Positions 47,550-58,700 of a stretch of 64,000 nucleotides of DNA are shown here, one piece after another. The notes beneath the pieces are model-generated. The model did no database searches and had not been told where the DNA came from. It was given only the letters and a program-made list of their open reading frames with translations. The position numbers and the translations under genes are program-made. The stretch is taken from NCBI RefSeq assembly GCF_964355755.1, contig NC_092670.1, positions 35,575,795 to 35,639,794 on the forward strand. Direction: 5' to 3'. This DNA is from Antedon mediterranea. Its lineage: Eukaryota; Echinodermata; Crinoidea; Comatulida; Antedonidae. Position 1 is the stretch's first letter. Each line of letters starts with the position of its first letter.

Positions 47550-47700
47550 TATATTTTGATTATCATAAAAAACACTCTACGAAGTTGTATGTAGATTATA
47601 AAAAACACTGTACAAAGTTGTATGTAGATTATAAAAATGACTTTACGAAGTTGTATGTAGATTATAAAAAACACTGTACATAAAAGTTGTATGTAGATTC
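47550..47700. repeat. 33-bp tandem repeat, about four copies
   Basis: The unit begins GAAGTTGTATGTAGATTATA and ends AAAAAACACTGTAC. As 33 is divisible by three, it leaves a repetitive open frame (YVDYKKHCTKL) that is not considered a gene. Confidence 0.85.
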
Positions 47701-49148
47701 GTATTGTGATTGCATTGACAAATGGTAATCAAAAATTATCATAAATGATTAATAAATTATTGGCCTAAATACAGTAATCCTAAATGAGTATTCATGATGA
47801 TTATTATTGGGGGTCACGGTTCATACTAGGACGCCACGGAAGTACATATATAATATAACGTATGGACGCAAATAAACAAGTTCCGTGCGTGAGCGCGTGT
47901 GGGAACCGATGACGTAGCAGCACGGTGCCGTAGACGTAATATTCAAAACCGTTTTCACATTTGCGCGTACGTCACAACCAAAACTTGTCCTCATAAATAT
48001 GTCAATTGTATTAATAATAGTAATAATATTCTTGGATTTAAAGCGTAGGCCTAAAGAGAGAGTAATAGTAAATAAATGAAAAGCAAATTGTTGAAACGAT
48101 GCGATGACATTAATGTGCTTATTAATACATTGTATTAGTTTATATGTATGTGTATTGTTTCTGGGGTCTTTCTCGAGACAAGAAACTTGATTTCTTCTAG
48201 AGAAGACCCCAAATGATGGCTTATTACCTTGTTTTCGTTTAAATAATGTACACACCTATATATTACACTGTAAAATAATATGCCATTGTTGAACAAATAA
48301 ATGTTTTTTGAACTGAACTGTTTTTTAGTAAACTGCACGCATTATCTGGCATTTGTTGGCCAAATATCTAGTAATTTGCTTAATGATCTTTGATACAATA
48401 ATTTTATTTTGTTTTTACAATGGTTCTATGATGGTACCGAAACGTCAATCTCTATTTTGTCATTAAACATTTTGTATTGAAATTATTACTTCTTTCGAGT
48501 CGGAATTTAATTTTTACAAAAATTACGCCGAATTTCCGCAATTTGAGAACATTTTTCAAATCTAAAAAACCGTTCATTAATATTTTTTTGCTATCCCTAG
48601 TAAATACTGTAGGCCTACCGGTAAAGTTTTAGTTGTCTTGGTGTTTTGAATTTGCCATTTTGTAAATTTCAATCTGACAGTTTAGATATGTAGGCCTACT
48701 TACTCAATTGTTTTAACTTTATCCGTTTTCAATTCGTTATTTTAATTGGGTTAGTTTGTATTGACCGCACCATAGCTTGATGTGACGTTAAATCATGGAC
48801 CAAATGAATAAGTGTGCTCATGGTCCTACGAATCATAAAGTGAATATAACTTCAAATGTTTCATTATTTCTATAGAAATTAAATATATTGTCTACAATAT
48901 TTATATTATGAGAAAGCATTTCTTCTGACCATCTACAAAGAAATATGTTTTCAATTTTACATGGGATGTAGGACTGTGCATATTTAGGCGTCTTTAAAAG
49001 GCCTAGCTAGTACATACTTAAAACTAGCTAAGACAAACAAAGCGTGACGAACACAACATAGCGATTAGCGTAGGCCTAGCCTCGCCATAATTTCGTTTTT
49101 TGAGACACGCGCTGAAACCCGACAACAGTGTGTATAATAGTGGTAGCG
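47701..49148. other. Gene-free stretch
   Basis: No supported exon. An imperfect hairpin GGGGTCTTTCTCGAGACAAG opposed to CTTCTAGAGAAGACCCC occurs at 48161-48210, reminiscent of a retroelement 3' end. The rest is AT-rich. Confidence 0.4.
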
Positions 49149-49156
49149 TGCTGATG
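49149..49156. repeat. hAT target-site duplication, left
   Basis: TGCTGATG, repeated exactly at 50473-50480. Confidence 0.85.
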
Positions 49157-50472
49157 CAGTGGTGGCGCCAGCGGGGGGGGGGGGGGGGGCTACGGGGGCT
49201 CTAGCCCCCTCGTCGGAGAGCCTAGCCCCCCCCGTCGGGGAACACGGGTACTTTTTGTCGGGGAATATAATATACAGTAAAAAACGTTCGCGTTCACTTC
49301 ATATAGCTTCAGCGCCTAGAAAACCACGACGTTCCATTGACCGTGAGAGTACGTCAGAGGGCTATTATGCACTTTATATGCATTCATTATTGCCAGCAAT
49401 CTAACTTACTACTAAACAATAGCTAGGTTCGCACTTGTCTCTCTGGCGGTATCCCTTTGTACGAATCGTTCAACGTTGGGTCGAGACGCGTGATATCATG
49501 TTCCATCCAGGGACCAAAATGTGTACTGTAGTTATTTTCCAGGCGAAGTTTACTGACGGTTACGTCGTGTACTGCGTCGACGTACGGTACACTACAGCAA
49601 AAACGAATTACGTTAATTGTTCGTAAGTTCACCAATTTTTTTAATTTACAAGTAACCTTCTGTACCGTGGGGCACCTAAAATAAATTTTTCATCCATTAC
49701 TATAAACAAAAAAACATGCCATTTTCGCTTAGTCAACATCTTATTATAGCTAAGTTATTACATTTTCAATGTCCTGTATGTCATGAATTTCTCACCACTC
49801 GGAAGTCCAGATGGCACGCACGCATCCATACACTTGGGAGGAATAAACTTATTTCCCCGACTGAAAAAGGTCTACGCTTGCGTTTTTTAAGCCTCTAGGC
49901 CTGATGTTTTCGAAGTATAAAATGCAATTTTTTGAAGACCTGCAGCTATAGTTTTAAACAGTTTCTTAGCTCAGCCCCAACAATAAAGCTGGTCATATTT
50001 CGAAGTACAAGAAGTGCATTTTCCGGGACCTAACATCTCTATTTTTCAAAACATTTCTTAGTTCAGTCACAACCTTGATAGGGACTTATATATTTTGTTT
50101 CATGTTTTGAAGTATAGGCCTAATAAGTCCAATTTCCGGGACCTCCAACTCTATTTTTCTAAATTTTCTTTGAACTTTTATTTTTTAAATTGAAAAATAT
50201 GGATTGAAACAGTCATCGCGCATCGTTTTTTTTGCACGCAGTATTTTATTTATGCATTATAAAAAATGGAAAAAATGGCTACCCTAGATCTGATTAAAAT
50301 GACCTCAAATGACGCTAGAACGCGTTGCTTCCGGGGGCTTCGCCCCCTGGACCCCCACCGGGGGCCCTTGGCGGCCCCCTGGCCCCCAGCCTAGTGATGC
50401 TCGCTTCGCTCGCATAGCCCCCTCGTCGGGGAATGTAGCCCCCGCGTCGGGAAGATCCTGGCGCCACCCCTG
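49157..50472. mobile_element. Non-autonomous hAT transposon, 1316 bp
   Basis: The terminal inverted repeats are CAGTGGTGGCGCCAG at the left and CTGGCGCCACCCCTG at the right, flanked by an exact 8-bp duplication. CAG-start termini of this kind and 8-bp duplications are diagnostic of hAT elements. The subterminal regions are GC-rich with repeated TAGCCCCCTCGTCGGGGA-like boxes at both ends and a run of about 17 G at the left. The interior is AT-rich with no recognisable transposase; short open frames at 49159-49404, 49435-49626 and 49716-49898 resemble nothing known to me. Confidence 0.88.
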
Positions 50473-50480
50473 TGCTGATG
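50473..50480. repeat. hAT target-site duplication, right
   Basis: TGCTGATG, identical to 49149-49156. Confidence 0.85.
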
Positions 50481-51000
50481 GTACGATACTATTTATTAAA
50501 TTATGATAAATATGCCTAAATTGTCGGTTTATTTCTTTAGATTTGTTGTGGTAGTCCTACTTGAGCACACATGCTAGGTCCAGACCACCTAGCCCAGTTA
50601 AAACCAACATGATAGGTCGAAATGCAAAAACAGGGGCCAGCGAATAGTCTAGGAGTTCTACAACTGACAATTTAGGCATATTTATCGTTTGTTAAATATA
50701 TAATCCACGTAAGTGAAACACATGAAATAATATTTGTATTTGTATTATTGTATTGCTTATTCTTAAGCCTATATTACCCACTTTGTTTTAATTCCAAAAT
50801 TAGAAATAAGTTCACCTAGTGCTGCTCGATGGCGGTTTTTATAATAACGATCGAGCTAATCTTATTGGTCCGAAGTCGGGTCACACTATCCAGCTGGTAT
50901 TCGATTAGTTGGCATACTGCCATTGGTTAATAAGGTTAGTGGACATGCGAAGATTTTTATATTAAAAAGGAAATACATAACCACAAAGTACTTTTATAAA
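50481..51000. other. Spacer between hAT element and histone pair
   Basis: No gene was recognised. Confidence 0.45.
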
Positions 51001-51006
51001 ACAAGT

Positions 51007-51012
51007 TTTATT
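51007..51012 (-). terminator. Polyadenylation signal of H2B gene 2
   Basis: AATAAA on the minus strand about 150 nt past the stop. A 6-bp stem with 4-nt loop (GGCTGTGTATACAGCC on minus) at 51048-51063 resembles the shape, but not the sequence, of the histone stem-loop. Confidence 0.55.
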
Positions 51013-51162
51013 CTAATCAAATAACACAAATAAAATATACAAAAATTGGCTGTATACACAGCCTTAATAAATAGATATATAATAAAGTTCCATAGTGTGA
51101 AGTTTTTCATTTACTGCTACAAGGTCTTTAGTACTGCTGTAATGTTTCTAGTTCTGCAATGT

Positions 51163-51537
51163 CTAGTTGCAACTTGTGTATTTTGTGACGGCCTTCGTTC
51201 CTTCACTGACCGCATGCTTAGCAAGTTCTCCCGGCAAAAGTAGTCTCACTGCCGTCTGCACCTCTCGGCTACTTATGGTAGATTTCTTGTTGTACTGAGC
51301 CAATCTGGATGCCTCATTTGCAATTCGTTCAAATATATCGTTCACGAAACTGTTCATGATTCCCATAGCGCGGCTTGAAATACCAGTGTCTGGGTGGACT
51401 TGCTTCAACACCTTGTAGATGTAGATATTGTAGCTCTCCTTTCGTTTACGTTTGTTTTTTCTGCTTGAACTACTGGCGACAGCCATTTTAGTGCCAGCTT
51501 TCTTTCCTGCTTTACCAGATGTTGGTTTTGGAGCCAT
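51163..51537 (-). CDS. H2B: Histone H2B, gene 2
   Basis: Intronless, 124 aa. The chosen start is the ATG at 51537 ([20 protein letters not shown]); the frame stays open 32 codons further upstream, but that extension has no H2B character and runs through the promoter. The histone fold is complete ([15 protein letters not shown] through [20 protein letters not shown]) and ends KYTSCN. It is divergently paired with H2A at 51919 across 381 bp. A TATA-like ATATAAAT and an octamer ATGCAAAT (51670-51677) lie upstream. Confidence 0.95.
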   Translation of the reverse strand: MAPKPTSGKAGKKAGTKMAVASSSSRKNKRKRKESYNIYIYKVLKQVHPDTGISSRAMGIMNSFVNDIFERIANEASRLAQYNKKSTISSREVQTAVRLLLPGELAKHAVSEGTKAVTKYTSCN

Positions 51538-51918
51538 GTTGATAACTAAGGTTTTGTTTTTCACTTCAAGCAATAGGCATATATCTATGAGAACTGTTTG
51601 GAACGGATCATTTGCGGTTACTGTATATAACAAACTGTTATTACTATTTATATCCTTGCTCCCAATATAATTTGCATATCACCTGAGCCATCCAGCGAAA
51701 GGGTAATCTGATTGGCTAATACAAGTAGGACGCTAGAACAATGATGGACCGATGAGGATACTAATTTGCATACAGCTTTACGGTATGGGAATTCGATTCG
51801 CCATATAAAATGCAATAACACCGCGAAAATCGACCAAACCTGTTGTAACCTTAAGTTGAGGGTACCGTACGTCTTGTTAATTTTAATTTAATCAAATTAT
51901 ACCCGTTTAACGTGCAAT
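51538..51918. promoter_or_regulatory. Shared divergent H2A/H2B promoter
   Basis: The 381-bp intergenic region contains two octamers ATTTGCAT (51670-51677 and 51764-51771), an ATTGGCTAAT CCAAT-type box near 51713, a TATA-like sequence for H2B near 51645 and CATATAAAATG for H2A near 51803. The arrangement is typical of paired core histone genes and suggests coordinate expression. Confidence 0.7.
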
Positions 51919-52293
51919 ATGTCTGGACGTGGTAAAGGAGCTAAGGTTAAAGGAAAAGCTAAGAGTAGATCTAGCCGAGCAGGTTTGCAATTTCCCGTAG
52001 GAAGAGTACATAGATTTCTGAGAAAGGGAAATTACGCCCAGCGTATAGGTGCCGGTGCTCCGGTCTACATGGCTGCCGTATTAGAATACCTGACTGCTGA
52101 AATTTTAGAACTTGCCGGTAATGCTGCCCGGGACAACAAGAAGACTAGGATTATACCACGTCACTTGCAACTTGCCATTCGCAACGACGAGGAATTGAAC
52201 AGATTACTAGGATCGGTGACGATTGCTCAAGGTGGTGTGTTGCCGAACATTCAATCGATACTTCTACCGAAGAAAGCTCAATCCAAGTCGTAA
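51919..52293 (+). CDS. H2A: Histone H2A
   Basis: Intronless, 124 aa. It opens [20 protein letters not shown] and contains [20 protein letters not shown], the acidic-patch region [20 protein letters not shown] and the docking segment [20 protein letters not shown]. It forms the H2A-H2B dimer of the nucleosome. It is a canonical-type H2A: no H2A.X SQ(E/D) end and no H2A.Z or macro features. Small differences from the common invertebrate form include GAKVKG and [15 protein letters not shown] lies 123 nt past the stop and no histone stem-loop is seen, so its mRNA is probably polyadenylated. Confidence 0.97.
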   Translation: MSGRGKGAKVKGKAKSRSSRAGLQFPVGRVHRFLRKGNYAQRIGAGAPVYMAAVLEYLTAEILELAGNAARDNKKTRIIPRHLQLAIRNDEELNRLLGSVTIAQGGVLPNIQSILLPKKAQSKS

Positions 52294-52415
52294 TAAATGC
52301 ATAAACTGTTCTAGAAAGAAAATACGGGACTGAACTTTATAAACTGGACATTTAACTATTGATGAGGACACTTTAGAAACTTAGTTTTGCCGTTTTATTT
52401 ACGTTCGATTCTGGT

Positions 52416-52421
52416 AATAAA
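52416..52421 (+). terminator. Polyadenylation signal of H2A
   Basis: AATAAA about 123 nt downstream of the H2A stop codon; no canonical stem-loop lies between. Confidence 0.65.
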
Positions 52422-54519
52422 ATAATTATTTTACCTATATTAAATTGTGTACGGTTTTCCTTATTTCTCTGATCCGCTATTGTCGTTATTTTAAGGCGTT
52501 TCCGATCGTAAATATTGTGTGGATTCCCTCCCTATTCGGGCCAAAATGTTGTATCGTTTAAAAGTTATTCACTCAAGAAGAACAAATTCTACTTTTCGGC
52601 TAAATTTATTTTGAAGTTTTCTATTATGTGACCAAAAATCTACAACTACACCGATATTGTCATAATACATAATACAGTAGTTCACTTTGACCACGTTTTG
52701 GGTTGAATTTATTTTGTTTTGTGAAGTGGAAACATTTACAATGTGTTAAATAATACGATGTTATGTTATATGAGATAATATGAATTAATATGAATGTGAA
52801 TAAAAGTGGCGTTTGCGCCACAAAAGAGAAAAAAAAAAATTAACTACGAAAGTGACTTTATTGAAACTACGAAATGATTATTTTGAAGTCTTATTTCCTT
52901 TCAACAATTTAATTATTTTGCTGTTGTGGCAGGTTACAAGAGCTGTCAAAACAATATAGATTATCTGATAAAACTCCTAGAAAGTAGGAAGCCTTTAGCC
53001 ATTGTCCCCTGACTGATAAGCGAAATAATTATTTTTGTTGACTTTTTTCTGTAGAAGTGAAACTGCAAAATGGCCTATTCAAATTATGATTTTTATTTTT
53101 CATATTTTTGGAGACAATACATCCTAAACAGAAAAAACAAGGTGAAACTTTTATATTTTCAATTTTTATTTCTTACAATTTGCGTTGCCATTCTTAACGG
53201 ACGAATATAATAAACATCTGTGTGTAGTGTTATTGCTAAATCAAAATAAAATAACTTAGGCGTGAAAGACAATTGGACGAGACATTGCCGTATATTTGAA
53301 AAAATAAAACACTAAACGCTGCAAAGAAATACTTTTCCATACGGTTGTTTACAACTGAAAGATACTCTGTACTGTATCTCTGTATAACCTTAACATGGTA
53401 TCACATGTGATTGTATTACAGAATAGGCCTACTGCAGATCACTCAGTGTGGAGATACTGTACAGAGAATCGGATGTCCGTAAATAATAATTGCACACGCT
53501 TTGTTTCATGGAAGAAAGACACTATATAATTATAACAACATTTGTGCAAGTCGTGGTATATAATACAATACCATATTTAAAACAATAATTAGGCCTATTT
53601 TCTTCTTCCTGAGAAGAGTTAACACGCACACACATTTGTCTTAATAAAAAGAAGTACAATAAACAGAACCATATTAAATTGGTAGAATTTATGTACCACA
53701 ATATGAAGACGAAAAATTACAAAGACTTTGACATCTATTTGGACCACTAACCACAAAAAAAACTATTCTTTAAAAATAAATTCTATATAAATATTTGTGT
53801 TCATTTAACAATTCGTATACCACCATATATAAATCTTTTAATAATGAAACATAGGACTGTTATTAGACCATAAATACTAATTTTGGAAATTAGTTTCATA
53901 TCTGGAGATGTTGCAAATTCATGAATATTTAATAATTATGTAAGAAAATATAAATATAACTTAATACACTGTGTGAGTAAAATTAATTTATGTAGAAATT
54001 TATTTTAAAGACAAATTTATTTTTGGGACTTATTTTCCAGAAGATTAATACAATATTTACATTATTTTTTACAAATATATCGTAGAAAACAAATGGCAAA
54101 CAATACAGTTAATTAACTTTTCACACATTTTAGCCACATAATCCCCTTTGACACTGAAATTTTGTAACATACAGTATTATAGATATAAACACCATAAAGG
54201 TAAAGGTTCACATTGGTGAAAAGCACCAAAAATCACAAATTAAAGTGTTGTAGTGAAAAACAAACACTACACATTACTAAAGGATGATTCACACTTTAAG
54301 CACATTGGTGTTATAAATATCCAGATTTCAGGTGTGGGCTCATTGGTGTGATCTTACAGTGTGAAAGGCGGCAGAAAAGAAATTATACATAGGCATACAT
54401 TTTGAAATCAGCTGCTGCACATAAATGGCTGTGTAAGACACTATTAGACCACCTATGAATGTACATGTTACAGAGTAAACAGAATAGAACATATTCTGAC
54501 AAGATCCACTGTATCCTTG
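52422..54519. other. Gene-free stretch
   Basis: No exon was recognised. It contains a MITE remnant (52994-53127) and, at 52800-52834, a sequence shared on the opposite strand with both flanks of the LINE fragment at 30.4-31.1 kb. The remainder is AT-rich. Confidence 0.45.
52994..53127 (+). mobile_element. MITE of the GACAATACATCTTTAA family, short copy
   Basis: The left end is TTTAGCCATTGTCCCC and the right end GGAGACAATACATCCTAA, pairing as imperfect inverted repeats. Only 134 bp long. Confidence 0.55.
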
Positions 54520-55045
54520 ATGGTGCCTTTTTTTGTAGGCCTTTCTGGTGACTTTTCTTAAGCCTTGCTGGTGCTTTTTCATAGTCGATCAGTAGTGCCT
54601 TTTCGTGGACCTTTCTGGTATCTTTCCAAAGGCCTTTTTGTGTCTTTTCGTAGACCTTTCTGATAACTTTTCTTAAGCCTTTCTGATGCTTTTTCATAGT
54701 CAGTGGTGTCTTTGCAAAGGCCTTTCTGGTGTCTTTGCAAAGGTCTTTCTGGTGTCTTTCCAAAGGCCTTTCTGGTGTCTTTGCAAAGGTCTTTCTGGTG
54801 TCTTTCCAAAGGCCTTTCTGGTGTCTTTCCAAAGGCCTTTCTGGTGTCTTTCGTAGACCTTTTTGGTGTCTTTGCAAAGGCCTTTTTGGTGTCTTTGCAA
54901 AGGCCTTTCTGGTGTCTTTCGTAGACCTTTCTGGTGTCTTCGCAAAGGCCTTTCTGGTGTCTTTCCAAAGGCCTTTCTGGAGTCTTTCGTAGACCTTTCT
55001 GGCGTTTTTGCAAAGGCCTTTCTGGTGTCTTTATGTCTTTCCGAT
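54520..55045. repeat. 23-bp minisatellite, about 20 copies
   Basis: The unit is AAAGGCCTTTCTGGTGTCTT plus TGC/TCC, with substitutions such as AAAGGTC and CGTAGACC. Because 23 is not a multiple of three, three repeats make 69 bp and each open frame yields the same 23-residue repeat. On the minus strand this gives three overlapping frames of 144-164 codons (KTPERPLERHQKGLCKDTRK). There is no start context, splice or homology support, so it is taken as non-coding. Confidence 0.9.
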
Positions 55046-55791
55046 GTCATTTCGTAGCACTTTTTTGTTTTTACACAGTCCTTCAATTTATGGCATGTGT
55101 TTGTATGCCTTGTTTTTTGTACGCCTTGTTTTTTGTTCACCTTCCTCAAATGTTTTACTGGCTTTTAATGTGATCCCAACAGCTAAAAACTCACACTCTT
55201 ACTGTGGGTTTAGTGATAATACACTGCTTTATCCTATAAAGATTCTCTCTTTTTAATTATTTAAAACCGAAATGGAATGAGTGTTGTGTTTTTGTATTTA
55301 CATTCAGGAATAAAAAATATTCATTAAAAATCCATACCCTTAACAATTAAATAGAGGATGTAAATGAAGTGGACCAATCTCACCTTACATAGATTAGTAC
55401 CATCAATATGTTTTCTTAATTTTTAATTTAAATTAACCATATCAATAGTCAATAATTAAATACTATACTGTATCAAATGTCGGTAGACAATAATAACAGA
55501 AAATTCTGTTAATGCCATGTTAAACAGTATTATTACTGTTCATAAACCAGCTATTCAGCCCATTTACATAACTAAAGTTAGTGTAAACCAATGCTAAATC
55601 TTTGAGGTCAGAGGTTTATGACGTTCCATTACATTGTACAAGCCGTTAAGGGAAAACATTTGCTTGTAAATACCATAATGAATAAGGTGCCAACAACAAC
55701 ACATTTATGTAATCTTTAATGCCACTAGATTTCTTGGTCACTATCTGTGATTGGCTTGAGTTTATATTGTCAATAACATTTGATATTTGAA
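55046..55791. other. Spacer downstream of the RhoGAP gene
   Basis: No gene was recognised. It probably includes the RhoGAP 3' UTR next to 55792. Confidence 0.4.
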
Positions 55792-58700
55792 CTATGTGTG
55801 CCGTGATTTTATGATCCATTCTGCTGTCGGATTTATTTTTACTATCGTTAACATGTCAGTCTCAGGATCAAGACATCGTCCACCTAAAAAAAATTAAATC
55901 ATAAGAATAATAATATTTATGAACAGCAGACAACATATTACATTGAGTAAACAAACAATAGTTTAAAGGTGGGTGGCATTTCGTTTATAGGTGCTCCAGA
56001 CAGCCCCTTTAAACACAACCTTGTTCATGGTAGCCATTGGCTTTATGTTGATACTGCTTTTGGTAATAGCTTTAGATTGTACCGCATGGGAAAGGTTTTT
56101 TTTCCTTGCTCTATTCGATGATAAATCAAATGCAATTTGGACCCCATTGGAAATGGGCTGGTTTTTTCCGGCCTAATGGGTGTTCCTGATGCGTTATTTT
56201 GTCTTTTAGCATCAAATAAATTCAATCAATCAATAGGTCACCGGTTCTATCAAATGGAAATCTCCCTACCTTGTAATGAGCGACAGCCCATCATGTATCA
56301 GTACCTCGACATCTTTAAATGCACATTTTTACTTTTCATTATATTATATATTTTGTTTTTGGACCAGCCATAAGAAAATCTCTAGGGAAGGTAATATTAT
56401 CATGATATTACTACTATTGTAGGACTAAAGCTATGTTCATATTGAGCCCGGATACATGTACCATTTGTAGGGAATCTGAAATGATTTCAAGGCTCCCAGC
56501 TCAATGTGAACACAGCCTTAAATAACATAACATTACTTACATAAGTTTCCTCCTATTTCGTAAAGGTAGAATTTATTTTTGTACATAATGTTACCAACTC
56601 CACAATCATCAATTGAAGGCTGCCGACTGAAAAAAAAGTAAATAACAACAATCACATTATTAAATTTAGAGACATTGAACTCCTGTATATGACCAATAAA
56701 TTCAAATTATAACACTTCCATTATTAAATTAAAAAACATTAAACTAAATACTGTATATGACCAATTATAATCCCATGCTCCTTTACCCTCTTTTAGACAA
56801 AATTCCGACACAAGAATCCAATGTTAATTCAACTCAAGGATAATTTTTCAGTTCATTTACGGTTACCTTATTATTCCAGATGATCATATAATTATATGAT
56901 CAAATAAAGTCACAAATTTCCTCAACTTATAGTTTCAAATTTAATACATTTTCAGTATATCCCCGAGCGGTTTAAGATTTGTATTATATATTAATACCTA
57001 TACCCTTTTCACATCAATTTGTAACAAGTTGTAACCAGATTTGCATAGTGTGAGTCCCTTGTGAATCCTCGGAAGAAAAAAAACACATCAACAATAGGCC
57101 TGTGTTTTTGTCCCGAGATGTTCCGAGTTCTTACTGCGCATGCGTGTATTGCCCTAACTGACCAATCATAGTAAGCAAATAGCGCAACTATTCTTTCCTC
57201 CCGAGATTTCACGCATATGTATGTGTGAAAACATGTAATAAGTCGAGAGATCAAACCTGGTTACAAGTTGTTACAATTTATGCAGATGTGAAAGGGTATT
57301 ATATTAAATTCATTTTTAGATTTTTACCTTTGTAACGTTGCTGCTTTCTTTTCGTATTTTGTTTGGCTTGGCCGCCTTGTTGGAAGTGTTATAATAGGTT
57401 CTGCATCGCGGATAAACTTAGCTACTATATCTCCGGCTGTTGTTTTCTCACTCAGTTGTATCGTCGTACAAATCTTTGTAAATTCTGGCGCCCTCACACG
57501 TATAACACCATCCCTTGCATCTTCCTGAAAGAAAATACATGAAAATTCTTAATTTTGTTATGTTTTGTAGTATCTGACAATGACATGTACATACTACATG
57601 TACTAAACAATTGTTTGTTTTGTTTTGATATATTTAGGCAAACTGCCAAAGATAATCATGAGAACAATTTTTCATTATCCTTCTTAAAGGTGGCAATCCT
57701 GTTCACAAGATGCTCTACAAACAAAGTCTTATAACAAGTCTTTGGGAGTGGAGTTGTCAATTTTCATTAGAAAAAATCCTGACATATGACAGGACTTGGA
57801 TAGGTAGCCAAGCATCATAACCACCACAATGTAAATAGAATTAGAGAAAGTGTCTGATTCAGGTTTGAGAAGCTTACCTCATACTGGCTCATCTTCTTGT
57901 CACCTTTTCCTCTACCTTTAAATAATGTCATTACCTGAAACAAATAAACCAAATATTAATTTTATGCTACTACAGTATACCAACTATATTTTGGAAAACC
58001 TTACTTGCCATGTAAATCTTTTTAAAACCCTTGGCTTGGTAATAGCTTAATTTATAGCTCATAAAGCTTGTATTTAATTACTAGCATCAATTAGTAGAAT
58101 GAGAAAAGTTTAATAAAACAAGATTTTTTACTGTATTATTAGTGCATGAAAATGCATGAATATACACTAAGGGGCGATAACCTCATGTGTAAAGTGAATT
58201 TACGAGTATAGCTAATAGCTTATAATCTGAACTAATTTGTGAGTTATCACGTATCATTTATAATATTGGTAAATCCACACTGGCTTTTAACGATTTTAGT
58301 AAAATATTTTGTCCTCTGTCTCTGAGCACTTGCTCATCTGTGGAGAGATAGGAACTTTGTATATTCTTTTCATAGTGTTCAGGGTAGCAACAGAGTGAGG
58401 TCAGATTTCTAAAGCTCTGTCTACACTATCAAACTTAATGTGACAAAAAAATGTGATGTGCCCATATATGGACATGATGATTTCCATATATCATCTAATA
58501 TATTTGGGAATATCAATACCATATTTGAGAATATCACTACCATATTTGGGAATATCACTACCATATTTGGGCACATGTTTTTTTTAAAACTAGTTTGATA
58601 GTGTAGACAGAGCTTTACACTCATGTGGGGCTTAGGGCGTGGAGTAAAAGAGTTGTGAGTTACAACCCTGGGTCTGAACCATTGGAAGGCAAGCATGTAC

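Noticed and set aside
47821-48338. 144-codon and 67-codon minus-strand frames.
   Set aside because: No similarity or exon signals. They cross a hairpin typical of non-coding repeat ends.
49159-49898. Short open frames inside the hAT element as a transposase.
   Set aside because: No hAT catalytic or dimerisation motif; the frames are short and disconnected.
51048-51063. A histone 3' stem-loop for H2B gene 2.
   Set aside because: The 6-bp stem and 4-nt loop have the right geometry but the wrong stem and loop sequence, and an AATAAA lies beyond it; noted as a mimic only.
51538-51633. A longer H2B (gene 2) starting 32 codons upstream.
   Set aside because: The extra residues have no H2B similarity and cover the promoter; the ATG at 51537 gives the normal length.
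54383-55149. Overlapping 144-164-codon minus-strand genes.
   Set aside because: They are open in all three frames because of the 23-bp repeat. No exon signals or family similarity; left as a finding, not a gene.
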